DNA of 5,692 nt from Verrucomicrobiota bacterium (GCA_003451935.1 DMJA01000281.1:1-5692), one strand, 5' to 3'. Counted from the first letter of the stretch, positions 1 through 5,692 are shown. The notes: generated from the sequence alone by a model not told the origin. Program-made: numbers and translations.

Positions 1-2
1 GC

Positions 3-551
3 AAGCGCGTCGCCGTCATCGGCGGCGGCTCGGTGGCCGTCGACAGCGCGGAGTCGGCGCTGAAGCTGGGCGCCCGCGACGTCTATCTGATCTATCGCCG
101 GTCCTACACGCAGATGCCCGCCGAGGAAGACGAGAAGCAGGGCATGCTGAAGGCCGGGATCCATTTCCTCCTGCTGAACCAGCCTGTCGATTACGTCACC
201 GGTCCCCGGGGCCGCCTGCGGGCGGTCCGGCTGGTCCGGACCGAGCTCGGCGACAACGACGCCTCCGGCCGCCGCCGGCCCGTCGAGGTGCCGGGCTCCG
301 ACTGGGAATTGCCGGTCGATGTCGTCATCGAGGCGATCGGCGCGAAGCCGGTGTCCGGGGCCGAGGCCGGATATCCGTCCGTCAAGCGGACCAAGGGCGG
401 GCTGATCGTGGCCGATCCGAAGACCGGCGCGACGTCGGCGAAGATGATTTTTGCGGGCGGCGACATCGTCCGGGGCCCGGCGTTGATCATCGAGGCGGTC
501 AAGGACGGGAAGGCCGCGGCCCAAGCCATCCAGCGTCGGTTGCAGAAATAG
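3..551 (+). CDS. preT: Dihydropyrimidine dehydrogenase, NAD(P)H/FAD subunit PreT (5'-truncated by window edge)
   Basis: Only the last 182 residues are present; the frame is open to the window edge and the true start lies upstream. In known PreTA enzymes this subunit takes electrons from NAD(P)H onto FAD and passes them through Fe-S clusters to PreA, which reduces uracil or thymine in the cytoplasm. The visible part opens with a beta strand and the dinucleotide-binding motif VIGGGSVA, followed by YRRSYTQMPA, a stretch typical of the glutamate synthase small-subunit/PreT family. Near the end, FAGGDIVRGPALIIEAVKDG matches the C-terminal FAD-contacting motif (GD, then a helix rich in Ala and Gly). 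The expected N-terminal Fe-S cysteines and first FAD motif are outside the window. The family is shared with GltD-like oxidoreductases; the PreT call rests largely on preA lying 11 bp downstream. The GTG at 33 falls inside the nucleotide-binding motif and is not a start. Confidence 0.88.
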   Translation, partial: KRVAVIGGGSVAVDSAESALKLGARDVYLIYRRSYTQMPAEEDEKQGMLKAGIHFLLLNQPVDYVTGPRGRLRAVRLVRTELGDNDASGRRRPVEVPGSDWELPVDVVIEAIGAKPVSGAEAGYPSVKRTKGGLIVADPKTGATSAKMIFAGGDIVRGPALIIEAVKDGKAAAQAIQRRLQK

Positions 552-555
552 GAGG
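551..555 (+). promoter_or_regulatory. preA ribosome binding site overlapping the preT stop codon
   Basis: GGAGG starts on the final G of the preT TAG stop and lies 7 nt before the preA ATG at 563. This fixes the preA start. It also means ribosomes ending preT sit on the preA initiation site, so the two subunits are probably translationally coupled. The coupling is inferred; the spacing and motif are seen directly. Confidence 0.8.
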
Positions 556-562
556 AATCCCC

Positions 563-1834
563 ATGGCCAAGCCGGTTGATCTGTCGGTTGATTTCTGCGG
601 GTTCCAGATGCGGAATCCGTTCATGCTGTCCTCGTCCCCCGTGTCCAACAGCGCCGAGATGGTGGAACGCGCCTTCGAGGCGGGGTGGGGCGGGGTGGCC
701 TACAAGACGATCGTGTCGGACCGGATCCCGATCATCCATCCGTCGCCGCGGATGGCGGCCTACCAGCCGGGAGGGAAGCGGCAGGTGGGCGTCCAAAATG
801 TGGAGCAGACCTCCGACCGCGGCCTGAAGGCCAACCTGCTCGACCTGATGTATCTGAAAAAACACTGGCCGGACCGCCTAGTCATGGCCAGCATCATGGG
901 GTTCTCCAACCAGGAATGGGCGGACCTGTCCAAGGCCTGCGCCGATGCGGGCGCGGACATGCTGGAGATCAACGTGTCCTGCCCGCACATGACCGTCGAG
1001 GGCTCGGGCGCCAAGGTGGGCCAGTGCCAGGATCTGGTGCAGAAGTTCACGGAGACCTGCCGGAGGTCCTGCTCCATTCCGCTGGTGGCGAAGATGACGC
1101 CCAACATCACGGACATCACCGTTCCGGCCATGTATGCCAAGCAAGGCGGGGCGGATGGCATTGCCGCGATCAACTCCGTGGCGGGGCTGAGCGGGATCGG
1201 CGCGGACGACTGGGTGCCGAAGCCGAACGTCTTCGGCAAGGGCGCGGTCAGCGGCTTCACCGGCCCGGCCATCAAGCCGATCGGCCTGCGCTGCATCTCC
1301 GAGCTGGCGCAGCACAAGGAACTGAAGCTGCCGCTGTCCGGAATCGGCGGCATCGAGACGTGGGTGGACGCGCTGGAATACCTGCTCGTGGGCGCCACGA
1401 CGATCCAGGTCACGACCGGCATCATCCACTACGGGCAAGGCATCGTGGGGAGCATGATCGAGGGGCTGTCCGACTATCTGGCGATGAAGGGCATTCCGAG
1501 CGTGAAGGATTTGATCGGGAAAGCCCTCCCCCACCTCCATGCCACCCACGACTTCGACCTGGCGCGCCAAGGCGTCGCGAAATACGACCTGGACCGCTGC
1601 ATCGGCTGCGGCCAGTGCTATACCGTCTGCAAAGACGCCGGCGGCTGGGCGCTGAATTGGGACACGAAGAAACGGCGCCCCATCCTCGACGAGAAGAAGT
1701 GCCTGAGCTGCATGGTGTGCAGCTTCGCCTGCCCCGTGGACGGCTTGATCACCTTCAAGGAAATGCCCAAGACCTACCGGCGCGCCGAAACCGTCACGCT
1801 GGGCGAGGAATTGGAAAGCCAGTTGAAGCTGTAG
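563..1834 (+). CDS. preA: Dihydropyrimidine dehydrogenase, FMN/4Fe-4S catalytic subunit PreA
   Basis: This 423-residue protein is the pyrimidine-reducing subunit of NAD(P)H-dependent dihydropyrimidine dehydrogenase, converting uracil or thymine to the 5,6-dihydro compound. It is close in length and layout to E. coli PreA. Residues ~4-320 form the FMN-binding TIM barrel of the dihydroorotate dehydrogenase class: NPFMLSSSPVSN near the N-terminus, SIMGFSNQEW at 110-119, INVSCPH with the expected catalytic acid Cys140 in a mobile loop, AKMTPNITD at 176-184, AINSV at 202-206, and the phosphate-binding segment LSGIGGIETW at 258-267. The C-terminus is a two-cluster ferredoxin domain with CxxCxxCxxxC at Cys346/349/352/356 and Cys380/383/386/390, the latter followed by Pro. 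Pyrimidine-contacting Asn137, Ser139 and Asn204 are kept; the residue after Asn204 is Ser where animal DPD and E. coli PreA have Thr. It is the downstream partner of preT and meets the aminotransferase gene tail to tail. Confidence 0.95.
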   Translation: MAKPVDLSVDFCGFQMRNPFMLSSSPVSNSAEMVERAFEAGWGGVAYKTIVSDRIPIIHPSPRMAAYQPGGKRQVGVQNVEQTSDRGLKANLLDLMYLKKHWPDRLVMASIMGFSNQEWADLSKACADAGADMLEINVSCPHMTVEGSGAKVGQCQDLVQKFTETCRRSCSIPLVAKMTPNITDITVPAMYAKQGGADGIAAINSVAGLSGIGADDWVPKPNVFGKGAVSGFTGPAIKPIGLRCISELAQHKELKLPLSGIGGIETWVDALEYLLVGATTIQVTTGIIHYGQGIVGSMIEGLSDYLAMKGIPSVKDLIGKALPHLHATHDFDLARQGVAKYDLDRCIGCGQCYTVCKDAGGWALNWDTKKRRPILDEKKCLSCMVCSFACPVDGLITFKEMPKTYRRAETVTLGEELESQLKL

Positions 1835-1835
1835 G

Positions 1836-1856
1836 CCGAGCGGACGCGTCCGACGG
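1836..1856. terminator. Weak palindrome in the convergent gap; possible bidirectional terminator
   Basis: Between the two convergent stop codons there are only 24 bp. They contain the perfect 12-bp palindrome CGGACGCGTCCG (1841-1852), flanked by CCG at 1836-1838 and CGG at 1854-1856, which can extend the stem across a small internal loop. There is no T-tract on either strand, so this is at best a weak intrinsic terminator. A chance GC-rich palindrome is a real alternative. Confidence 0.25.
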
Positions 1857-1858
1857 TT

Positions 1859-3196
1859 CTACTTCTTCAACAGCGAATCCGGATATTCCAAGGCTTTGTC
1901 GAGGATGGCGATGGATTCGTCGATCTGCGCCGGCGTGATGATGAGCGGCGGGGCCAGGAAGATGTAATCCCACTTGGCGAACGCCCAGAGTCCCATGTCG
2001 AGGATCCGCTTGGTGAACTCGCCCATCACGTTTTGCTTGCAATCGGCATAGCCCGCCAGCGGCTCCTTGGTCTTGCGGTCGGCGACCAGCTCGAGGCAGG
2101 CCCACAGCCCCTTGCAACGCACGTCGCCGATGCACGGATGCTTCTCGTACAGCTCCCAGAGCTTCTTCTCAAGGTATTCGCCGTTGATCCGGGATTTCTC
2201 GATCAGGTTTTCCTGGTGGTACACCTCGAGGTTGGCGACGCCCGCGGCGCAGGCCAGCGCGTGCCCGTAGTAGGTCAAGCCGCCGACGAACGGGTGGTCG
2301 CAGAAGAAATCCCAGACCTTCTTGTTCCAGATCATCAAGCCCAGCTGGACATAGCCCGAGGTGATTCCCTTCGCCGCGGTGATGATGTCCGGCACGACGC
2401 CGAAGTGCTCGCAGCCGAACCACTTGCCCGAGCGGCCAAATCCGGCCATGACCTCGTCCATCACCAGCAGGATGCCGTGCTCGTCGCAGAGCTGCCGGAC
2501 GCCCTTCATGAACTCGACGGGCGGGATGATGATGCCGTTGGTTCCGACAATGGGCTCCATGAAAATACCGGCGATGGTCTTGGGACCTTCCAGCATGATC
2601 TGGGTTTTCAGCGTTTCGAGACACTGGATCCCGCAGGTCTTGTTGTCCTTGTATCCGAACGGGCAGCGATAGCAGTAGGGGCCGAAGAACTTCACGGCGC
2701 CGGGGATGCCGGGCTCGCACGGGATGCGCCGGGGATCGCCCGTGAGCGTGGAGCAGGCGGCCGTGGCGCCGTGATAGCCGCGCCAGTTGGAGTAGATTTT
2801 CTGGCGTCCGGTGAACCAGCGCACGGCCTTGATGGCGTTTTCATTCGCCTCGGCGCCCGCGTTCGTGAAAAACACGTAGTCCAGGTCGCCGGGGGTCACG
2901 TCGGAGATCATCTTGGCCAGCCTGGCCCGCGGCTCGGTGGCGAACGACGAGGCGATGTGGCACAGCTTCTCCATCTGCGCCTGCATGGCGTCCAGCACGT
3001 GCCGGTTGTGGTGGCCGATGTTGACGTTCAGCAGGCCGGAGCAGAAGTCGATGTAGCGCTTGCCGTCGGCGCCGTACATGTGGATGCCTTCCGCGCGCTC
3101 GATGAGGATGGGCTCGAACCAGCCCTGCTTCTTCCACGGATAGATGACGTGCTCGCGTTCCCACTGCTTGATCTGTTCAATTTCCTTGGCGTTCAT
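1859..3196 (-). CDS. Class III PLP-dependent aminotransferase, probable beta-alanine (or 3-aminoisobutyrate) transaminase
   Basis: A 445-residue fold-type I, class III (omega) aminotransferase, a usual length for the family. Seen motifs: the small N-terminal domain with DFCSGLLNVNIGHHN; the PLP-phosphate segment TNAGAEANENAIK (111-123); the ring-stacking region GYHGAT with Tyr141-His142; MEPIVGTNG (213-221); Asp247 in LLVMDEVMAGFGRSG, which pairs with the pyridine nitrogen; Lys276 in AAKGITSGY, the Schiff-base lysine; and GLTYYGHALACAAG (306-319). The sequence resembles the beta-alanine/taurine:pyruvate branch. Its position as last gene after dihydropyrimidinase and ureidopropionase suggests it deaminates beta-alanine to malonate semialdehyde, or 3-aminoisobutyrate from thymine. 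Substrate and amino acceptor are inferred; taurine, GABA or another omega-amine remain possible. The ATG at 3196 is preceded by AGGAGA (3201-3206), 4 nt away, and lies 14 bp after the dihydropyrimidinase stop. The same frame stays open farther upstream, but only as a shadow of that gene. Residues 175-192 carry four cysteines (CYRC...C...C). Confidence 0.9.
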   Translation of the reverse strand: MNAKEIEQIKQWEREHVIYPWKKQGWFEPILIERAEGIHMYGADGKRYIDFCSGLLNVNIGHHNRHVLDAMQAQMEKLCHIASSFATEPRARLAKMISDVTPGDLDYVFFTNAGAEANENAIKAVRWFTGRQKIYSNWRGYHGATAACSTLTGDPRRIPCEPGIPGAVKFFGPYCYRCPFGYKDNKTCGIQCLETLKTQIMLEGPKTIAGIFMEPIVGTNGIIIPPVEFMKGVRQLCDEHGILLVMDEVMAGFGRSGKWFGCEHFGVVPDIITAAKGITSGYVQLGLMIWNKKVWDFFCDHPFVGGLTYYGHALACAAGVANLEVYHQENLIEKSRINGEYLEKKLWELYEKHPCIGDVRCKGLWACLELVADRKTKEPLAGYADCKQNVMGEFTKRILDMGLWAFAKWDYIFLAPPLIITPAQIDESIAILDKALEYPDSLLKK

Positions 3197-3200
3197 GCGT

Positions 3201-3206
3201 TCTCCT
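3201..3206 (-). promoter_or_regulatory. Ribosome binding site fixing the aminotransferase start
   Basis: On the minus strand AGGAGA lies 4 nt before the ATG at 3196. It matters because this reading frame remains open for about 550 bp upstream through the dihydropyrimidinase gene; the site, and where family similarity begins, place the start here. Confidence 0.75.
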
Positions 3207-3210
3207 GGCT

Positions 3211-4596
3211 TCAAACCATTTTTCCGGACGGGCCGCGGGCGATGAATTGGCCGGCGCCTTGTTCCCCGACGTATTTCCCGTCGCGCACGGCGAATTTTCC
3301 GCGCAGCATCACCGAGACCGGCAGGCCCTTGAGCTTCATGCCCTCGTAGGCGCTGTAGTCTACGTTGTGCTGCGAGGTTTTCGCCGACACCACGCCCTTC
3401 GCCTCGGGATCGAAGATCACGAGATCGGCGTCGCCGCCCGCGACGAGGCTGCCCTTCTTGGGATACATGCCGAACAGCTTGGCGGGCGCCGTGCAGACCA
3501 CGTCCACGAACCGGGTCAGGCTCAGGCGGCCTTTCCCCACGCCGTAGGTGTAGAGCAGGTTGAACCGGTCGCCGATGGACGGGATCCCGTTCGGGATCTT
3601 TGCAAAGGTGTCGCGGCCCATGTCCTTCTGGCCTTTGAAATTGAACGAGCAGTGGTCCGTGGCCACGGTCTTGATGTAGCCGCGCCCCAGCCCTTCCCAC
3701 ATCTTTTCCAGATGGTCCGCCGGGCGCAGCGGCGGGGACATCACCCACTTGGCGCCCTCGAAGTTCGGCTGGAGATACAGGTCGGCCGAAAGCAACAGGT
3801 ATTGCGGACAGGTCTCGGCAAAAACTTTGTAGCCCTTGGCCACCGCCTCCTTGACCTTCTCTAGGCCGTCGGCGCTGGACAGGTGGACGATGTAGATCGG
3901 CTGGTCCGTGAACCGGGACAGCTCGATGATCCGGTGCACGGCCTCTTCCTCCGCCAGCGCCGGATGCGACCGCCAGTGGTATTCCGGCGTCAGTTTGCCT
4001 TCCGCCGTAAACTGTTTGGTTAGCACGTCGATCATGTCGCCGTTTTCGGCGTGCACCATCAACAACCCGCCGTTCTTGCCGACGGCATTGAACACGCCGA
4101 TGATCTGCCCGTCGTCAATCTGCAGCGCGCCCTTGTACGCCATGAAGCACTTGAAGGACGTCACGCCCTTGCGGATGATCGCGGGGATCTCCTTGGCGAT
4201 TGCCTCGTTGAACTCCGTGATGGCCATGTGGAAGCCGAAGTCCGCCACCGCCTTCTTGGCTTTCTCCTGCCACGCCGCCACCGCCTCGGCCAGTGGCTTG
4301 CCCTTGGCCGGAATGATGAAGTCGATGACCGTGGTGGTGCCGCCGCACAACGCCGCCTTGGTCCCCGTCTTGAAGTCGTCGGCGCTCACCGTCCCCATGA
4401 ACGGCAGCTCGAAGTGCGTATGCACGTCGATGCCGCCCGGGAAGACGTATTTGCCCTTCGCCGAAACGACCTGGTCGCCCTTCGTTGCCGGAAGATCCCG
4501 GCCGATGGCCGCAACGGTTTCGCCTTCGATCCGGATGTCGGCGATGCCGACGTCCGCCGCCGTCACGACGGTGCCGCCCTTGATGATGATCGCCAT
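3211..4596 (-). CDS. hydA: Dihydropyrimidinase (cyclic amidohydrolase, hydantoinase family)
   Basis: A 461-residue amidohydrolase that opens the ring of dihydrouracil or dihydrothymine to N-carbamoyl-beta-alanine or N-carbamoyl-beta-aminoisobutyrate in the cytoplasm. Binuclear metal ligands are all present: His59 and His61 (GGIDVHTHFE), the lysine expected to be carboxylated, Lys149 (SFKCFMAYKG), His182 (VHAENGD), His238 (IVHLSS) and Asp314 (VATDHCSF). Residues matching the family's substrate contacts are Tyr154, Ser287 (VMSPPLR) and Asn336 (IPNGIPSI). The N-terminal (~1-50) and C-terminal (~385-445) strands form the usual small beta-sandwich. Length is normal for bacterial dihydropyrimidinases and D-hydantoinases, which share this fold. 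The preTA and ureidopropionase neighbours favour pyrimidine degradation over hydantoin use or allantoinase. The ATG at 4596 follows AGGAGG (4602-4607) by 5 nt. The gene is in the middle of a three-gene minus-strand operon with gaps of 22 and 14 bp. Confidence 0.94.
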   Translation of the reverse strand: MAIIIKGGTVVTAADVGIADIRIEGETVAAIGRDLPATKGDQVVSAKGKYVFPGGIDVHTHFELPFMGTVSADDFKTGTKAALCGGTTTVIDFIIPAKGKPLAEAVAAWQEKAKKAVADFGFHMAITEFNEAIAKEIPAIIRKGVTSFKCFMAYKGALQIDDGQIIGVFNAVGKNGGLLMVHAENGDMIDVLTKQFTAEGKLTPEYHWRSHPALAEEEAVHRIIELSRFTDQPIYIVHLSSADGLEKVKEAVAKGYKVFAETCPQYLLLSADLYLQPNFEGAKWVMSPPLRPADHLEKMWEGLGRGYIKTVATDHCSFNFKGQKDMGRDTFAKIPNGIPSIGDRFNLLYTYGVGKGRLSLTRFVDVVCTAPAKLFGMYPKKGSLVAGGDADLVIFDPEAKGVVSAKTSQHNVDYSAYEGMKLKGLPVSVMLRGKFAVRDGKYVGEQGAGQFIARGPSGKMV

Positions 4597-4618
4597 GATT
4601 GCCTCCTGCGGATTCGGA

Positions 4619-5494
4619 CTACGGAAGAAGTTTGGTCATGTCCTCATAGGTCTCGGGCCGGCGGTCGCGGAAGAACTGCCACTTGTCGCGGGTTTCCCGG
4701 ATCTGGTCGAGGTTGAGGTCGGCGACGACGAGTTCATCCTTGTCCTCGCTGCCCTCGGCCAGGATCTGGCCGAGGGGATTGACGAAGTAGCTCGTGCCGT
4801 AGAAGCGGCCGATGTTCCAGGGCTTCTCCTCGCCCACGCGGTTGATGTTGCCCATGAAGAAGCCGTTGGCCACGGCATGGGCGGGCTGCTCGACCTTCCA
4901 GATGTACTGGGAGATGCCGGCGCAGGTGGCGGACGGATTGAAGACGACTTCCGCGCCGTGCAGCGCCAGGAGGCGCGCGCCTTCCGGGAAATGGCGATCG
5001 TAGCAGATGTAGACGCCCACATTGCCATAGCGCGTCTCGAACGTCGGATAGCCCAGATTGCCGGGCTTGAAATAATACTTCTCCCAGAATCCGCCGACCT
5101 GCGGGATGTGGTTCTTCCGGTATTTACCGAGATATTTCCCGTCGGCGTCGATGACGGCCGCCGTGTTGTAATAGACGCCGGTCATGGCTTCTTCATAAAT
5201 GGGGACCACCAGCACCATCTGGTGCTTCTTGGCGTATTCCTGCATCAACTTCACCGTCGGGCCGTCCGGGATCTTCTCCGCCGTCCGGAACCACTTGGGA
5301 TCCTGCGCCGGGCAGAAATACGGAGTATTGAAGATCTCCTGCAGGCACAACATCTGCACGCCCTTCTTGCCGGCTTCGTCGATCAGGGGCAGATGCTTCT
5401 GGATCATGGCGTCCACGATCTCTTTCATGGAGCCTTCGCCCTCCTGGAGGGGCAGGGAACACTGGATCAGTCCGGCTTTAACGATGCGCGCCAT
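4619..5494 (-). CDS. Beta-ureidopropionase (N-carbamoyl-beta-alanine amidohydrolase), nitrilase superfamily
   Basis: A 291-residue carbon-nitrogen hydrolase that should cleave N-carbamoyl-beta-alanine to beta-alanine, CO2 and ammonia. The nitrilase catalytic set is complete: Glu53 (LCLQEIFNTPYF), Lys127 (GKYRKNHIPQVGGF), Cys164 (VYICYDRHFPEGAR), plus the second structural/catalytic glutamate Glu138 (FWEKYY). The segments KNHIP, GNLGYPTFET, ICYDRH, EVVFNPSAT and NINRVGEE closely parallel eukaryotic beta-ureidopropionase; the long N-terminal extension of the animal enzyme is absent, as expected in bacteria. N-carbamoylputrescine amidase is a near relative, but dihydropyrimidinase 22 bp downstream supports the ureidopropionase call. 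The start is the ATG at 5494: MARIVKAGLIQCS begins the first family beta strand, and AAGGAG (5502-5507) lies 7 nt upstream. The frame is open for another 177 bp upstream, but that part is Pro/Arg-rich and unlike the family. First gene of the minus-strand operon. Confidence 0.92.
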   Translation of the reverse strand: MARIVKAGLIQCSLPLQEGEGSMKEIVDAMIQKHLPLIDEAGKKGVQMLCLQEIFNTPYFCPAQDPKWFRTAEKIPDGPTVKLMQEYAKKHQMVLVVPIYEEAMTGVYYNTAAVIDADGKYLGKYRKNHIPQVGGFWEKYYFKPGNLGYPTFETRYGNVGVYICYDRHFPEGARLLALHGAEVVFNPSATCAGISQYIWKVEQPAHAVANGFFMGNINRVGEEKPWNIGRFYGTSYFVNPLGQILAEGSEDKDELVVADLNLDQIRETRDKWQFFRDRRPETYEDMTKLLP

Positions 5495-5501
5495 GGTCTT
5501 G

Positions 5502-5507
5502 CTCCTT
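5502..5507 (-). promoter_or_regulatory. Ribosome binding site fixing the ureidopropionase start
   Basis: AAGGAG on the minus strand, 7 nt before the ATG at 5494. It decides between this start and in-frame alternatives as far upstream as 5671, and lies only 4 nt after the end of the leader hairpin. Confidence 0.75.
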
Positions 5508-5511
5508 ACAG

Positions 5512-5559
5512 GGCCGGCATCCGGGCAGGATGTTTTCCCTGCCGGCGGCCATGCCGGCC
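5512..5559 (-). promoter_or_regulatory. Long GC-rich hairpin in the leader of the minus-strand operon
   Basis: A perfect 9-bp inverted repeat, GGCCGGCAT (5512-5520) and ATGCCGGCC (5551-5559), encloses a second stem. In that inner stem 5525-5529 pairs with 5538-5542 and 5521-5523 with 5543-5545, leaving G5524 bulged and an 8-nt loop at 5530-5537. Five bases (5546-5550) bulge on one side. The structure has about 17 base pairs, nearly all G-C, and ends 4 nt before the AAGGAG site. No U-tract follows it, so it is unlikely to be a terminator for minus-strand transcription. A role in mRNA stability or translation control is possible but inferred; a dispersed palindromic repeat is another option. 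GCCGGC occurs three times within it. Confidence 0.55.
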
Positions 5560-5569
5560 GATGGGTCGA

Positions 5570-5598
5570 ACTATCCAAGAACGGGGTGGAAAGGTAAA
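5570..5598 (-). promoter_or_regulatory. Candidate sigma-70-type promoter of the minus-strand operon
   Basis: On the minus strand TTTACC (5593-5598, -35, 4 of 6 consensus bases) is separated by exactly 17 bp from GATAGT (5570-5575, -10, 4 of 6). Transcription would start near 5562-5563, giving a leader of about 70 nt that begins with the hairpin. The match is only moderate, but it lies in an AT-richer patch of an otherwise GC-rich upstream region with no better candidate seen. Confidence 0.4.
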
Positions 5599-5607
5599 GC
5601 CGTTTTG

Positions 5608-5664
5608 CGGAAATTCTCCGGATCGTGGCGCATCTGCGATTGGGTGCATCTGGCCTGGGATCTG
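5608..5664. promoter_or_regulatory. Possible operator region upstream of the candidate promoter
   Basis: Just upstream of the -35 hexamer is a 13-bp imperfect palindrome (5608-5620, CGGA...TCCG arms, 5 of 6 pairs). Farther out are two GCATCTG copies (5630-5636 and 5646-5652) and one GGATCTG (5658-5664). No gene with family-like sequence is visible from 5495 to the window end. These short motifs could be regulator sites or chance; no regulator gene is in the window to link to them. Confidence 0.2.
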
Positions 5665-5692
5665 GCACCACCGGGCATGGGCGGCTGTCATC

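Noticed and set aside
191..865. Minus-strand open frame (224 codons) across the preT-preA junction
   Set aside because: Antisense to two well-supported genes, no motifs, and no reason beyond GC bias for the open frame.
685..1938. Long plus-strand open frame (417 codons) overlapping preA in another frame
   Set aside because: Its translation is Arg/Gly/Pro/His-rich low-complexity sequence with no family features, as expected for an off-frame reading of GC-rich coding DNA; preA in the true frame has complete catalytic and Fe-S motifs.
2033..3349. Long plus-strand open frame (438 codons) antisense to the aminotransferase
   Set aside because: Composition is that of a GC-codon-bias shadow, with no recognisable domain; the opposite strand has a full PLP enzyme with ribosome binding site.
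3197..3748. 184-residue N-terminal extension of the aminotransferase frame
   Set aside because: It lies wholly in another frame of hydA apart from the short gap, is Arg/Gly-rich, and family similarity begins only after the ATG at 3196, which has its own AGGAGA site.
5512..5559. Hairpin as an intrinsic terminator
   Set aside because: Neither strand has a T-tract after the stem, and on the minus strand it sits between promoter and ribosome binding site of a gene, so a leader structure is the better reading.
5495..5671. 59-residue N-terminal extension of the ureidopropionase
   Set aside because: The extension resembles no nitrilase-family sequence, would read through the leader hairpin and candidate promoter, and the ATG at 5494 has a well-placed AAGGAG.
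5663..5680. TGGCAC followed by GGCAT, reminiscent of a sigma-54 promoter on the plus strand
   Set aside because: Spacing between the GG and GC elements does not match the -24/-12 pattern, and no downstream gene is visible within the window.

Overview
This GC-rich bacterial window holds what looks like a complete reductive pyrimidine (uracil/thymine) breakdown locus, built from five genes in two converging blocks. The first gene is cut by the left edge and the other four are intact. Proteins are recognisable at family level and each full-length gene has a good Shine-Dalgarno sequence. The host cannot be named from this sequence: high GC, strong GC-ending codon preference and AGGAG-type ribosome binding sites fit many environmental bacteria. 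There are no RNA genes, insertion sequences, CRISPR repeats or signs of recent transfer, and base composition looks uniform across the genes.

Left block, plus strand: the C-terminal part of PreT (3-551), then PreA (563-1834), joined by an 11-bp gap in which the preA ribosome binding site begins on the last base of the preT stop codon. Together they form the NAD(P)H-dependent dihydropyrimidine dehydrogenase, which reduces uracil or thymine to the dihydro form.

Right block, minus strand, read from the right: a beta-ureidopropionase-type nitrilase-superfamily amidase (5494-4619), dihydropyrimidinase (4596-3211) and a class III PLP aminotransferase (3196-1859). The gaps are 22 and 14 bp, so this is very probably one operon. 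A candidate sigma-70-like promoter lies at 5570-5598. A long GC-rich hairpin (5512-5559) would form the 5' end of the transcript and stop 4 nt before the first ribosome binding site.

Proposed flow: uracil -> dihydrouracil (PreTA) -> N-carbamoyl-beta-alanine (dihydropyrimidinase) -> beta-alanine + NH3 + CO2 (ureidopropionase) -> malonate semialdehyde (aminotransferase). Thymine would pass through the methylated analogues. The first three steps rest on conserved catalytic residues; the aminotransferase substrate is inferred mainly from the neighbours. No transporter, regulator or semialdehyde dehydrogenase is in view. The two blocks meet tail to tail with only 24 bp between stop codons.

I see no wholly new system. 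The points most worth a second look are the physical linkage of the complete pathway, the aminotransferase substrate and its cysteine-rich segment, and the structured leader of the minus-strand operon.
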